Source of the DNA: Paramyrothecium sp. XJ0827
Taxonomy: Eukaryota; Ascomycota; Sordariomycetes; Hypocreales; Stachybotryaceae
DNA: 64,000 bases
Reading direction: 5' to 3'
NCBI GenBank assembly: GCA_020881915.1
Contig: JAJFPB010000005.1
Coordinates: forward strand, 3,224,001 to 3,288,000
Of the stretch, positions 22,019 through 35,165 are shown piece by piece. The notes under the pieces are model-generated. The model was given only the letters and a program-made list of their open reading frames with translations. It did no database searches and was not told the origin of the DNA. The stretch's first letter is position 1. Every line of letters begins with the position of its first letter. The translations under genes and the position numbers were made by a program.

Positions 22019-24861
22019 TCAAGCCTTCTTGCTGGCCTTCTTCTCGAGAGCCTCAACCCGCTCGTCGATCTTCTTGAATGACCAACTTTCGAAAGCAGGG
22101 GGGTAAAGAAATTGGCGGAGGTCGAACCGATGGTCGTCAGGGCTGTACGACTCGCCTGTGTGATGTCAGTCAAAGGTAGTAAGTCAATCAACAGGGCTTC
22201 TTACTGTGGTACGCTGGGGTAGCCACCGTCTGCTTATGACGGTTGATCTAAACGACAAAGGAATATAAGCTCGTGGTTCTAAATAATATTGACTGTTTTT
22301 AGCAGGGAATCCTTTACCTGATAATAATGGAAGAACTTTTTCGTCTATTCCGCAACGTTAACAGGCCGACCGTTATTTTAGAAAGCCGTCAGCTCACCTT
22401 ATCTGCAACCTCACGGGGTGTGATGCCCTCATCTTGCCATTCGCTCAGGAGGCGGATGAAACAGCCGTAAGGGCCGAGCTTGTTGACCTTTCGAAGGACG
22501 CCAAATCTAGACAGCTCCTTATAGGTCAAGCCCATATCCGCCTCGTCCGATTGAACCTATGTGAAGCGTGAGTCTAATTCTGATAAGTGTCCGCAGCGGA
22601 AAACTGACGTAGTCTGAAGTAATGGGCTCGAGCTCGGCTGTGGGGACAGCATGGATGAAGTCCTCAAGAATGGGCATGTCGAGGTTCTTGACGGACCAGG
22701 TAATGAACCTTACGAGGTCGACCTTGCTGATCGAGCCGATAGGGTTGATGTCGGCAGAGGAGCCTGGGGCCATTAGTTTGATCCACCAGTGTCACTTACG
22801 AGCTCCATCTGGAAGCAGGAGAATATGGAGTGTGTGCACATACAGTCATACTTTGTCAGATCTAGGTTGAAAGTCAGCGACCTGATCTATAGGTTAGGAG
22901 CTTTACTTACATCCGCGTAGGCACTCGTCCACGTTTGAGCTTCCCAGTACTAGCAGTGAACCACCGCCTGGTCGCTCTCTGATCTCGCACATTTGTTGGG
23001 CGAAGTAGTATGTGAGTACCTGTGGTTCCCTCCTGTCAGAAAGATGCACAAGGAGACTGCTGGTTGTATACGGAATCCGACGCACCATTCGTGATCTAGC
23101 TTGGATGTTTTGCAGAGCCAAGTTCTGCGAGTGTGAGCCTCCATGGACTATTGGATCGTAGTAGTTAGCAGATGAGCCGAAATGTCGTGCCCAGCTGTAG
23201 GTGAGTGACTCGGGCTTCAAGACTGACCTTTGAACTGGGGAGTGAAACCGCTGGCTTGGGTAAGAATATCCTTGGTAGAGTGGAATACGCTGTCAATGTT
23301 CACATCCTTGTGGTAGGCCCCAATGCGCGCGGCCAGATCTTTAGCCCTCTGCCGAGTTTCCTTGCTGCTCTGTGCTTCCATGCCTAGATACACCGTGTGC
23401 AGGATCTGATTGCAGAGCGCCTCGGCCGTGTCAGGCAGCTCAGCCGAGTACGCAGCGATGCGCTTCATATCAGCAATGACCTGCTGGTTACCCTGCTTCG
23501 CAGCGGCGACAGCTAATCTGCACATGTTGTAAACAATCGTTGCCGTAGCGCAACTGTCAATACCACCGCTCAACGGAAGTTGGAAACCTGCTGCCTTGGA
23601 TCTGCGGAGGAAATCCCATAACCAACAGGCGGGGCCGAGGGCAATCTCTTCTTCGGGAAGATGATAGCGTGGCGGGCGCGTAGGAGTTGGCGAGAGCAGG
23701 AGATTTTCGTCAGTGTCAGAAAGGGAGAAATCAACCTCGATGCGCTGATATTCTTGAGCTTGCACGGCTTGTTGGCCTCGTGAAGGGGCGCATCGGGCAG
23801 CTCTGACTTCCTCAAGATCTACTGTAGCAACAATGACCTCAACCTCATTGAGCCTAGAAACGGTTAGCCGAGCTTTCTTCCAGTTTAAAGCAAGGCAACT
23901 GAGCTGCATGGAATCTTACGAGAATTGAGATGACTGCCCAACAAGTTCACCATTGACGAAGATCATGGCGCAGCCGTCGTAATACAGTCTGTCACCGTCG
24001 CACTAGAGCTTGAGTCAGCCCTTGCCTCACAACTGCAAGGCTTCACAGCCTAGGCCGGATCACGAGTGGCCTGGGAGTGAAGATCCCTGAAGATGGGAAA
24101 CGTACACCTATCTGATTGGAGTAGAGGTAGACTCCTCCATTCTTGCGAGTGGCCTCCGAGATGAGCGCAATGCGCTGGTCCAACTTGCGGAGAGAGTGGT
24201 GGCTGCCACTGCTGTTTGTGAAGATCTCGACGCCGTTGAGGCCCCTGGAGCTTTGGTCAGCGAGATGGCTGCAATTCTAGGCTGGCACTATCACATACAT
24301 CTCGATGTGAGGGCTGTTGGGCGTAAAGAGCTCCTCACAGGTCTCGGCCGCGAAGCAGGTATCAATGGTGGAGAGAACGACGTCGCCAATGGGGACATCA
24401 CGACAGCCTTGGTGCTTCTGAATCCGAGGCGGGAGGAAGTACTGCTCGACGTGGCGCGGTCCCTTCCACGGCGTGAAGAAGCGCATCTCGCGGAAGTTTC
24501 CATCGTTGGCGAGGTACAGCTTTGGGCGAAAGCAGAGGATCTTACCGTCTAGGATGATAGCGCGGGCGTTATACCTGCAGTTGCGGTGGAGGAGAGGGAG
24601 GCCAATATCAAGAAGAATGCCGTGCAGAGACTCGTCGGTCAGAATAGAGAAGAGTGAGTCCCACGAGTTTTCGTACACTTCGTTTTCGAGGAAGTGGTCC
24701 AGACAGCCGTAGCCCGTGATCTCGAGCTCGGGGCCGACTCGCAAGGTGGCGCCCGCCTCCTTGGCCTCGTGGATGCTCTGCTTGATCCTCCGCAGATTGC
24801 CCTCAAAGTCCAAAGCCCACTGGTTGAGCGCACATGTTGCGACCCGGACGAGGTGTACCAT
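22019..24861 (-). CDS. QNS1: Glutamine-dependent NAD(+) synthetase
   Basis: Twelve exons: 24861..24299, 24244..24106, 24002..23920, 23853..23228, 23147..23086, 23019..22911, 22861..22844, 22763..22609, 22556..22398, 22344..22318, 22247..22205 and 22155..22019. Together they code 706 aa, the usual length for eukaryotic QNS1. The enzyme amidates deamido-NAD to NAD with glutamine as nitrogen donor, the last step of NAD synthesis. The N-terminal nitrilase-type glutaminase has the Glu45-Lys114-Cys175 triad ([30 protein letters not shown]). The C-terminal synthetase has the ATP P-loop [13 protein letters not shown], then [39 protein letters not shown] and [18 protein letters not shown]. The 18-nt and 27-nt exons are required to rebuild RGYLTKYDCSSA and [14 protein letters not shown]. 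All donors start with GT and all acceptors end with AG. Confidence 0.95.
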
Positions 24862-26045
24862 GATTGCGTTACAGGGGCGTGTGAAGAAGGAGAAGAAGAA
24901 GAAGAGAGCAAGGGTAGAAGTGGTTGTGAGAAGTGATAAGTGAGACGGGCTGCGCGATACCCGGCCCACACTTGTCATGGATAACTCAGGTAAGTAAGTG
25001 GTGGAGGTCGAGATGGTGTATTTTTGAACGCTGCGCTGCGTTGCGGTAGTGGGGCCGAATGCGGAAGCGCAAAGAGGAGGGAGTGGGTGGGTATAAGTGG
25101 AAGCTCGATGAGGGACTTGAGTCACTAGCAGTCTTGCTCGTAACACAATGTATTTTTAAAGAGTAACCCCAAGATAACAAAGCCAGCAGCCTCAACGGAC
25201 TCTTTTCCCGTCAATGATTCAAGGTGCAACGACAAGCTCTCAAGATAGTTAAGGTAGTTAGTTGCATGGGCGAGTCGGGGCCGAACAGCCTGCAGCTACC
25301 CTGCACAGTCCGTACCTTAAGCTCGGTATAGACACGGTACCCAATACATGGACAACTCTCTACTCCAGCTAAAACGCCGTTTCTTCATTGTCCAAGATGT
25401 TCGATGGCTTCTTCTTTGAAGAAAACACAGTCTGCTGGTCGGACTATGGGGTGCACTCAGTACTCTGTCCATCGGCCATGGATGCCATCAGGGTCCGAGC
25501 GTTCTGTCCCGCGGAGGGGCATCCAGACTCGGATAAAGACGGGTCTCTTCGAAGAGCAGGATACCAGCGTAACTTATTCTATAACCCTTACTTCTCTCCC
25601 GCTTAGGCGTTTGCGAAACACATCAGAAACTAGCCGCAGAGTCGCTGCGTAAGTCTGCCTTGGCGGCAGAGGAAATTCGAGCGAAAGACCAAGTTCTAGA
25701 CCGTGGCAGCTCTCATTTCAAGCCAGCGGGGTTGGGGCACTCGTCATCGCCAAACAGGCACCGACATTTCAACCACCTCATCTCGGATTAAGGAGCGCGA
25801 TGACGAATCTTTCTTCGCAACCACCGCGGCTGAAAGGAAGCGCAATTTGGCAGTAGTATGATTTTCGTTCAAGGGCAACCTTCATGAACGAGGGTTGTCG
25901 TGGTGCACACATGGTCGGGACTAATACGAAGGAATACGGCGCCCGCAACCAAGTAGCGTGACCCTTGATAAATATATATAACCATCAAGTCCATCGTAAA
26001 TCCTCAAGGCCTTTTTAGATATAGGCCTCGCCATCCCTCTTCAAC
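24862..26045. other. Divergent intergenic region, QNS1 / alpha-beta hydrolase
   Basis: A purine-rich run on the plus strand at 24883-24911 is the pyrimidine-rich leader of QNS1. Frames such as 25388..25606 show no recognisable protein. The right end is the hydrolase promoter. Confidence 0.5.
25971..25980 (+). promoter_or_regulatory. Probable TATA element of the alpha/beta-hydrolase gene
   Basis: The sequence AATATATATA ends 65 bp before the ATG at 26046, a plausible position for a TATA box with a short leader. Inferred from position and sequence only. Confidence 0.45.
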
Positions 26046-27117
26046 ATGTCCTTTTCTGACGCGTACGACAAAGCCAAAGGGGAGGAGGAGCACATTCTCC
26101 AACTGCCCGGTGGTCGCCAGCTCGCCTACGCCCACAACGGCCCTCCGTCCTCGCGCATCATCGTCCTCTTCTACACCGGGCTCATGAGCGTCGGCAACGC
26201 CAGCAATGTCCCGGACCCCTGCCAGCGAGCCGGCGCCCACTGGGTCTCCCCGACCCTCCCAGGATTCGGAAACTCAACCGTTCGTGCCGACCTGGGTGAG
26301 CCGTATCATCTCAGTCTTGCTAGAGATGTGGCTGGACTCATAGACCACCTGTACCCTACCGGCGAGTACGACGCCATCTACCTCGCCGGCGGCTCCTACG
26401 GCACCGTGCCCGCGCAGATGCTGTACGGCGCGCCGTACGACCTCTTCCCCCCCGGCCGCAAGGTCGTCGGCTGCCTCTTGCTGGGCGGCTTCTCGCCCTT
26501 CAAGTACGACAAAAACTACGCAAAGAGCCTGACCTGGCCGAACTGGTTCTCGATAGGCCCCCCCGCGCAGTGGGTGCCGTTCCACCTCCTCCAGAAGCTC
26601 TCCAGCGTCGCCATCGCCTCCAAGCTCAAGACCCTCGACGGCGCCAAGGGCTTCCTCAACATGATCCTATTCAGCAAGATGGACGCCAAGGAGGAGCAGG
26701 CGATGGCTCGGTACCTGGAGCGGAAGGGCACCACCCGCGAGCAGTTCATCGAAAAGATGGCACGCGGCGCCATGCAGTCCATCCGCTCCTGGGACGGCTT
26801 CTACGAGGTGTCCGACGTCATCCACTCGGACTGGGGGTTCAACCCGGCCACGCTGGACGATGAGCACGCCTCCAAGCCGGTGCTCATCCTCGGCAGCGAA
26901 GACGATGACCTTGGGGGCGCCAACAATGCCTGGATGGTGGCCAACTACCGCACGGCGAAGCTCAAGACAGGCCCAGGCGGTCACATCTCGGCCATCTATT
27001 ACATGGACGAGATATTTGAAGAGTTCTTTAATCGTATGTCCCCAACTCTCTTCACTTCATGGGCATAGCTAACAACCATCAGTTGTGGGGAATGTCTCTT
27101 CAACCGCCGCCACTTAG
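26046..27117 (+). CDS. Alpha/beta-hydrolase-fold protein
   Basis: Exons 26046..27033 and 27083..27117 give 340 aa. The fold is shown by the strand HILQLPGGRQLAYAHNGPP, an oxyanion region (FYTGLMSVG), the nucleophile elbow GGSYGT (Ser in G-x-S-x-G), a cap region rich in Trp/Phe (TWPNWFSIGPP), an acid strand PVLILGSEDDD and a late His in GPGGHIS. Nucleophile, acid and His are therefore all present in order. The intron 27034..27082 has a GTATGT donor and a CTAAC branch site; splicing replaces a 12-residue read-through by LVGNVSSTAAT. No signal peptide, so probably cytosolic. The substrate cannot be deduced. Its 3' end faces the rhamnogalacturonate lyase gene. Confidence 0.88.
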
Positions 27118-27434
27118 ATTGCATAGCGCTACAGAAGTATAAATAAATATCCAGATGTGCTTCACTTTGCAAGGCCAACACTGCCGGTTTTTTTATCCAT
27201 AAGAGAGCATCTGTCATAATATATATATACGAGAGGCTTCGTAAACCCATCTCTAGCTACATTCTTATCCTCAATTAGCCAACACGTTCCATAAACATCG
27301 GCACCATGCGTCAATGTCCTAATCCTTTGTAGAACTGCAAGTCTATTGAAGATTGTTAATGAGGAATGTATTTACATAAGAAACAAAGCAGTTCGTGCTT
27401 GTGTAAGCCTCCAAGAGCCTCCATAATCCCCCTC
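27118..27434. other. Convergent 3' flanks of hydrolase and rhamnogalacturonate lyase
   Basis: 317 bp, AT-rich, with ATATATATA near 27221. No gene seen. Confidence 0.5.
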
Positions 27435-29314
27435 TCACGCCAACATGTCAATGCTATCGAAGCTGATGCCGCCGCTCAGGAATCCCGCTCCCGAGCTGCC
27501 CGTCACGATCGAGATCTTGAGCACCTGCCACTCGCGCGCGCTCTTCTTGAAGGCGCTCGCCGGCACCGTAAACTCCAGCCTTGCGTTGTTGCCGCGGTAC
27601 GTGCCCACCGTCAGGCTGCGCGTCCGGGCCTGGCTCGTCGCGGCGGGCGCCTTGGCCGCCCAGTCGTTGACCATGATGGTCGGGCGCCCGCTGATGTACG
27701 CCTGCGTGATGCCGACGCGGACGCGGTGGTCCTGGCCGAGCCGCGCCTCGCTGAGCCGGAAGTATACCAGGTGGTCGTTGTTGACGCCCTGCCACATGTA
27801 GCCGGGGAACGCGCTGGCGGCGCTGGTGCCGACGATGAAGTTGGGCGCGTCCCACTTGGCCAGCCGCTTGTCGGACGGGTGCATGTACGTCGGCTTCATG
27901 ACCTTGTCGCCGAGATTGAGGAAGCCCCGGGGCGTCCCATCCCACTCGCCGATGCGCCAGAGGGCGTTGTCGTCGGCAGGATCCGTCGTCCGGAGGGTGT
28001 TGACCGCCGTGCCGGCGCCCTTGTTGATGGTGACGGTGCCCGTGTACACCTCCAGCTCCTCCTTGTAGACCGTCAGGGTGTACGTCCCAGGAATGACCTT
28101 GCGTATGTTCCACGCGCCGTTGGTCGAGGCCGCGACGCCCCAGTACTGGGCGTTCGTGTTTGCGAGACCGACGGTGTAAGTGAAGCCCTTTTTCATGTTG
28201 GAAATGCCCACGCCGGCAGCATAACCACGATCGCTCCAGTTCGTCCAGCCCGACAGCTTCACAATTGTCAGTTCAAATTGCGTGCCTCCCGTTCGTCTCA
28301 CGACTTACTCCTAGACCGTCAATCCAGGTCCAATCAGCGTTGCGAGCAAAGAGGTTGGGGCTTGGTGCACCACCATCTGTAAAAGCTAGGACGCTGGGGC
28401 CTTGAAGCCCAAATCTCATAGGGTCGGTGGTACCCATGTTGTAATAGTATATGTCGTACAAGTCCTCGCCAGTGTCGCTGGCAGGAGTCACGAGCGAGCG
28501 GAAGAATGGCCTACCAGAGGCCTTCTCATGGTTCGAGCGAATCATCCACAGTCCAGCCTTGCTGTTGGAACGACCAACGTAGTCGTCTCAGACATAGTTA
28601 GCAGGTCCAGCTCGCGACTCGTATACCATTTTCGATTAAACAAACTCACAATCCATCGTGCGGCCATACGTGGCGCCTTGGTAATGCTTGCTCTTGGTAA
28701 GACCATCCTTGCTGCGAACGATGTCTGACGTTTCGATATCCGTGCTGCCGGTATCATAGTAATCTGCCATTGATACATCATCAGTCTTGACCCATACGTA
28801 TCTCGTCTATCCTACGACTTACCAGAGCCTGTAGCAGCGTGCTTGAAGATGCCAGGCTTGATTCGAACAATGTAACGCATTGCTGAGATGCTGTCATCGG
28901 CCTTGTTGGTGAAGAGATAGACGTTGTTGTTCTTGTATCTCATGACAATGTAATGCTTGAGAGTGCCGAACTGAACTGACACCTTGATGGCACTGTTGCC
29001 AACCATCTGGATGCCAACCGTGCTGGCTCCAAGACCCGACTCGACATGACTGAATGAGGGGGCAGATGATTCGGCTCATCGACATCAGGCGCCATGAAGC
29101 GGGGAGGCACTCACGTATTCTTTCCGGCGTAGCCATTGTAATCTTGCCCTTTGTATTTCAACGAATTAATGTCCCCGTTCCTCTTGCTGACGCTGATAAC
29201 CAGTTCAGCGCCAGAATCGATCACGTAGTTGCCATCCACTTCTTTCCAGCCCCAGGCTGCTGCCACCGCCGCTGGCCAGAGCAGTACCGCATACAGAGCC
29301 GTGAGAATTAACAT
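27435..29314 (-). CDS. Rhamnogalacturonate lyase, polysaccharide lyase family 4
   Basis: Exons 29314..29115, 29049..28823, 28763..28650, 28586..28309 and 28256..27435 give 546 aa. PL4 enzymes split the rhamnogalacturonan-I backbone of pectin by beta-elimination and are secreted. A signal peptide (LTALYAVLLWPAAVAAAWGW) opens the catalytic beta-sandwich domain (VIDSGAELVISVSKRNGDI; NNVYLFTNKADD; GLWMIRSNHEKASGRPFF). Then come a fibronectin-III-like domain (WGVAASTNGAWNIRKVIPG, GTYTLTVYKEE) and a carbohydrate-binding-like C-terminal domain (LWRIGEWDGTPRGFLN; GISFDSIDML). The last splice joins GLG to LSGWTNWSDRG through a GTAAGT donor and a less usual AAG acceptor. Length matches family members. 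It implies use of plant material by the organism. Confidence 0.93.
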
Positions 29315-29922
29315 CGTGAATGCGCTGCGATACGGACCATTAGGAGAAGATGCCGGGCAGCCATCGGAGACTTTTCCGCCAATCTGTTTGATGGCATGCT
29401 TTCTTTTAAACCACAGTAAGGAGAATCTCGGTCCCCCACATAGTCGTCGATGAACCCCTGCTTCTTCGCCAACAATGATTCTCTAATATAAACCACCGGA
29501 ATTCTCGTGTCAAAACCCTTGTCTATCTGATAGTGTCCCCATCTCAGCGGGGCACCCTGCTGAGTTGGGCTATATTGATCCATCTATTGCTCCATCAACT
29601 CAGCTATGAACTGAGGTTTGGCAGGGTGTAGGAGGCCACCTCTGGTAGCCCAACCGTTAGTTGAAGGATTTTGGTCCAGTTTTGAAGTAGGGGTTTCCTA
29701 CAGCGTGCAGAGTTTACAAATCATAAGGATTGTGGAGGAAAGGGTGAGAACTTCTGTATCCTCATCACTGAATTGGCAGAAACATCAAGGTATATGTCAC
29801 AGTCTGACGATAAGAAGCTCAGAAGGGGAAAAGAAAAATCCGTGGCCAGATTCTGTTGCGGTCTATTCTCTATCTCTATAACCAATATAGGTGATATGCG
29901 AGCCTAGGGCTAATTTCATCAT
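29315..29922. other. Intergenic region between the rhamnogalacturonate lyase and NTE1
   Basis: Holds the promoter of the lyase (minus strand) and the 3' flank of NTE1. No gene or clear element identified. Confidence 0.45.
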
Positions 29923-32900
29923 CTAGATGCTAGCACGTCGAGGTGCCATGGTTCTATGCATGGACTGCTTTGCTTCTGCCTCCTCTACCAGAGGCAACAG
30001 GCCTTTCTCTCGCAAGTCCTGAAGAAACTCCTGTCCAAACTTGTAGCCCATCTTGTATATCTCGTCAAACTTTTGAAAGTCTAGCGTTCCATAATCATCA
30101 ACAGGTGGGCGCATGTAGATGCAGCCAGGCATCGTCTTGGCGCGTTCGAGCGCATCCACGCTCTGCACGTAGGCTAGCCTGGCCTGGATCTCTGCCAACG
30201 TCGGTGGATTTGGATGAGACGAGAATGGGTTCCACCGGTTGAAGAACGCCCACATTCCAGACAATGAGTCGCCATAAGTCTGCGGTGTGTCATCATCAAG
30301 AGCTCCCACATCAATGGCAACGATGATGTCAACACCCAAACCCTTCATATATGAGACGGTGAGATTATCCATGTAGCCGCCATCAAGTAACATGCTACCC
30401 TCATCACAAAGTGGCGGAAGCAATCCAGCAAGAGACATGGATGCTCGTATATATCGCCAAGCGTAACCACTTGTGTGAAACTCGGCGCGGCTTTTACTGA
30501 TGTTGGTTGTGTTGCAGTAATATTCGAGCCAGAAGTCCTCAATCTGAGTGTTACCAAAGGTCTTGAAGATGCCACGATTGAACTCGTGTCCCGTGGTATA
30601 CGATGCCGAGGGGTATGTCAAGTCGAGTGCAAACCTCCACAAACTTGCCATTCGACCAGAGAATCTCTTTGCGTAGCCGAACATTGGTACCACGTCCGCA
30701 TGGCGCGCATAGAGAGCACCCACGAAGGACCCGATGGATGTCCCGCCGACCACGTCGATAGGAATGCCTGCTTCTTCCATGGCCTTGATAATACCAATTT
30801 GACTGATGCCGCGGGCACCACCGCCACCAAGAACCAAGCCAATTGATTTGCCACACAGCCTTCGAGCCAGACGATGAAAATCACCTTTGAAAGGTGTGTC
30901 AGGCGAGTAGTAGGAGGCATGATGCACCTTTCTTGAAGTGTACTTTTGTATTTCAGCTTGCAAAACCTGCACCCTTTCCTTGAGGGCCTGACCAAGCTTC
31001 TTGGATGGAGGATGTACAGGCATAGCATTTGAGCGGAACGCCATTTGCACATGGAAGTGGCCACCATTGATCCACATGCGGTTCCGGAGCCAGGCTCTGG
31101 TCAGTCCCGGCCGCGAAAACCGCTCAGCATGCACAAGCACAAGCGTTTTCCGCGCCGTAGACTTCATACCAAGCATGAACCGTTCATACTCTCCAATCGC
31201 GGGAGAACCCTCGGCGAGACCAACGAGCAAGATACTATCCGCCTGGGTGATACAGGTTTGCGTCCAAGGCGAATTCACATTGGTGTCTAGTCATCATTCG
31301 TGTCAGTAGACTGTTTGTCAAACATCGAGGGCATTGACGAATGGGAATGATTGAATCGTATCAGGAAAAAATTAGAGTTAACAAAACCATCAGCGGCGGT
31401 GCCTTTGGTTGTAGGGTTGTCTCATCATAAAAATAGGGAAGTGGCAAAGAAATGGTGGAGAGCTTACCTGCAACGTAAACGACGAGACCATACTTCTCTT
31501 CCAAATCAGCTAGATAGTGTGACAGACGTAGCTTGCCAATCTTGTTGAAGGCGTGTTTGCCCAGATGGTTGAGGATGGCTGACTGGTTGAGAGAGGTGGC
31601 GCCATTGGGAGGTCCAACTTGGGCGAGAGCGTTCATAAGACGATTCCCAAACTCAACAATCGGAACGCCCGCCGTCACTGGGAGAATAGCGACGGTGCGC
31701 AAGTTCATGGTTGACTCTCTCTGATTCCTTGAACCAGCAGAGCTGGTGTCTTTGCCCAAGGGGGTAATTGAGTTGTCCACGAAAGCCCTCATTCTAGATG
31801 CCAAGATTTTGGAGATCTTAATTGTGATGTTAGGGTGCTCTTGTGCGAGGCTGTTGAACAGAGTCTTCGGGAACTTGACAAGCTCAGTATCACGAATAGC
31901 ATGCAGTGTACCGGAGCGAGCACTCTCAGTAAGCACTTCCAGCTCACCGACACTCTCGCCCTGGCCGTATTCAGCTCGGGCCTTAACGCCGCCATCCTCT
32001 TTACCTTCAACAAGCCGCATGCGGCCGTTAAGAACAATGTAAATGGCCTCGCTCTCGTCACCCTCATGGAAGATGACCTGACCCGCGTTGACTTGAACCC
32101 ACTCCAGCGCAAAGTCAATGTGTAGGATCAGACGTGGCAAGATGTTGGTCAATCTCTTCGCCATGGTAAGCAGCACGATCGAGTATCTATCAACAATTCG
32201 CTCGAGTGTGGCTCGAGGGAGGAAACCGACGTAGACATCCGTTTTTGCCACGACATCGATGAAGGATCGGTAAGATGATACGCTTCCAATATATCCAGCC
32301 AGGCCGCCAGGTTTGATCAGAGCAACACTTCGACGGTGAGCCTGGTGCTGCTTCTGAGATTCATGTCTCTCCCGTCCAGTTTCTGTTCCATTGAGATTTG
32401 GGAAGGAGCCGTGGGACTGGAAATCCAAGCCAGGTGTTTGAGGCATACTGCTGTCACGCCGGGGCAGTTGAAACATGTTTTGAGCGTTTTCGTCGCTGCA
32501 TGTACCGATATCGAGGAACCCGTCTATGACATAGTATAGTCCGGGGTTTCGTTCTCCTTGTTCGACGAGTACCGAGCCCTTAGGGAAGAAGACAATCTCG
32601 ATGTCGTCCTTCAGTTCCTGTGACAACACCTGTGCACTGGGCGGAGTTCCAACGGCTAGTCCTCCAGAAGTCACAGACTCAGAGTCACCATCGGCTGAGC
32701 CGTCCAGAGGGCCCATGAAGCCGAAGGCGTTATTGGCAAACGTTGCCTTGGAGCCTTTTTGATCCATAGAGACTAGGCGGGGTGATGCAACAACAGACTC
32801 TGCTTCCCGGGATGAATTGCTGTCGATATCCAATCCCAGTGCCTTGAACATGCATTCCAGGATTGAGGCACGGAAGATGTTGTCTTCATCAACGGATTCG

Positions 32901-34714
32901 CGAGAATCAAGGTTGTAGCGGTGATGTCGCTGGGACTCAAAAGGATTGAAGGACGTCTGGTCCAATGGGCTCACTGTGGCTTGTCTGCTCTGGTCAGGCG
33001 TAGGTTCGGCCAACATCTCGGATGCAGAGAAACGCGTCGGCGTACGTGACATCTGCACATTGGTAACGAGGTCGCCCGGGCCTGGTGTACGCGGAGAAGC
33101 CAATTCTCGGGGAGAGGATATGACGTTAGCCACCTTCGGGCTGGAACGTTGTTTGGACATGGAGTGAAGCATGGCTTCCCTGCGAAGAAACGTGTTGGAT
33201 CTTCGCCGTCGAGTAGTTGCAGCATTGTGCAAAGCAATCCCTTTCGATTCATCCGCGCCAATTCGCTCCCTCTCACGATTGAACTTTTCCTTCAAGCGAG
33301 TCAGAGCATCTCCGCGCAGGAGATTCGGCAACTGACAACTTGTGTACTTTATCATGTTCTTCTCGGTTTGCAAGACCTCGTTGGTTAACCCCAAATAATT
33401 AAAAGCTTGCGACAATGTTACTCGTTGAAAGCGAGAAAGGATAACATGGACAATGTGCGACGTTGCTTTGGGATAGATCTTGGTAAGCCTTCTGAAAGCA
33501 CTGGCAGGAATGATAGCAATAGTCGTGTCTACTGTGGCGCGCGCAATAATATCAGGGTGCGCAGAGCTAGACGTAGCTCTACTCGTCAGCCTTGGCCTTT
33601 CAGAAGGAGTAGCAGAAGATCCATCCAAGGACATTGGTGGGATGCTAGCCGAGGGGCCAACTTGGAAGCGCGTGAGCTGGCCGATATGATGGTCCTCTTT
33701 GAGCGCCTGAGGATCAGAGCTGGGATCCATCTGAGGCGTATTTGGCACCGTAGCCGTTGCGTTAGCTCGGCGAGCGGTATGCTGCTGAGAATAGCCCCTT
33801 TGTCCATGTTCACTACCAGTCCCTGATTCATCATCGCTTCGTTGAAGATCGATGTTCTCCGTAAAAAGAGACATAATGGAGAAGAGTGAGGACATCGGAG
33901 CACCATTGCGGACTTCTGTCAGGAGTTGATACTTTTGCTGTCCAGGCATAGCGTCTTCATCATCCGACACGCCCATTGCTGGGGACGCACCACCGCCAAA
34001 ACGAGGATGCCTGCCGGACTTGACGAAGATTTGAACGCGGCCATCGACAACAATACAGAAGCCCTTCTCTTCCTCAAGATTGATGGTCTCACCAGCAATG
34101 AGCTTCCTGGTTTGCATGCTCCTGGTCAACTCATGGAAGACAGGACGCTCGAGGTAGCCGAAGATTTTGATGGCACTAAGAAACTCGTCCAAGTAACTAG
34201 CAAGACCCGATTTGGCTCCCTCTTCATGCGTATCGGGGAAGAGATCGATGTCAGGTTCCTTGCGTTGAGGCTCAGGCGGTAGCCTGGAATACATGTTCAG
34301 GATTCGATACCTGACAACCCAGCTCACAGCCGATACTAGGGCTGCTATGATGAACATGCTATGAAAACGTAAGCAAGACGAGCCAGAGACGTTCAGGTAA
34401 GGTATTGGTGCTTACAGTGTCGTGGCATTCATGGTGATTGTCCAGCTGGTGGAGAGAAACCTGAAGAGCATGCTAGGTAGCATGATCGTAACTGTGCGGA
34501 TGGCCCAGTACAGTACGGAGCTAACCAGGTTCAAGATGGCTAGGACTAGCCATCCAAACAGGCCAAGCCAGCTGGAAGAATCTTGAGCAGCCATGGTGGT
34601 GGTTGCGGAGCTCAGAGCCGCAGAGAGCGAGCTTGAGGGAGAGGTGAGGACACGAGAGATGCTCTCGGAAACGGTGCCGGTCAGCCCGGCACCAGATGAG
34701 ACGCCAGTTGCCAT
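29923..34714 (-). CDS. NTE1: Lysophospholipase NTE1 (neuropathy target esterase, patatin-like phospholipase)
   Basis: Exons 34714..34416, 34358..31468 and 31286..29923 give 1517 aa, the normal size of fungal NTE1. It deacylates phosphatidylcholine and lysophosphatidylcholine at the ER. Two N-terminal membrane segments ([36 protein letters not shown]) are followed by cyclic-nucleotide-binding-like domains, for example [26 protein letters not shown] and [13 protein letters not shown], linked by Ser-rich disordered regions. The C-terminal patatin domain has the oxyanion box [11 protein letters not shown], nucleophile Ser1247 in GGTSIGSF and catalytic Asp1365 in LLDGGYMDN. Both introns preserve phase (LVVYVAG to [10 protein letters not shown]). 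It shares a 451-bp divergent promoter with GPN2. Confidence 0.95.
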
Positions 34715-35165
34715 GGCTGCGAGTGAATGTTGCTCGCGAAGCCCAGCATCATGTACGATGATGACGGACAGCCGTGGGGAAGGAAGAAAACAGGATGGCG
34801 CCCTGGTGGATGAGTTTGGAAGAAGAGAGAAAAAAGGCCGGAGTTTTCAGTCCCATGCAAAATCATGTGGATAAAAGCAGCACCTGTAAGCTCCAGCTCT
34901 AATGCCGAGGTTGGGCCGGAACAGGCCCCCCACCCTCGTGCTCATGACCGCATAACTTTGGCCCGCGACGACCCATGCAGCAAAAAGATTCATGGAGGGG
35001 CGCTGTCGCTTACATCAAAGCTCCCGACCATTGGCTTCCCAGAACCTCACCAGCACAAACCAAAAGCGCCCAGAGAGGACCTCGTGATCCCTCAACAGCT
35101 TCCACGGCTGAGCGCGCAGCTTGGACAATGTGCTCTTGATCACTTGCTCCACCACCTCTCTCCAA
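34715..35165. promoter_or_regulatory. Bidirectional promoter region NTE1 / GPN2
   Basis: The two start codons lie 451 bp apart on opposite strands, so both promoters and leaders must overlap or abut here. No TATA or other specific site stands out. Confidence 0.5.

Noticed and set aside
26046..29314. Possible catabolic cluster of alpha/beta-hydrolase and rhamnogalacturonate lyase
   Set aside because: The hydrolase has no signal peptide and no pectin-esterase features, the genes are convergent, and no regulator or transporter lies nearby.
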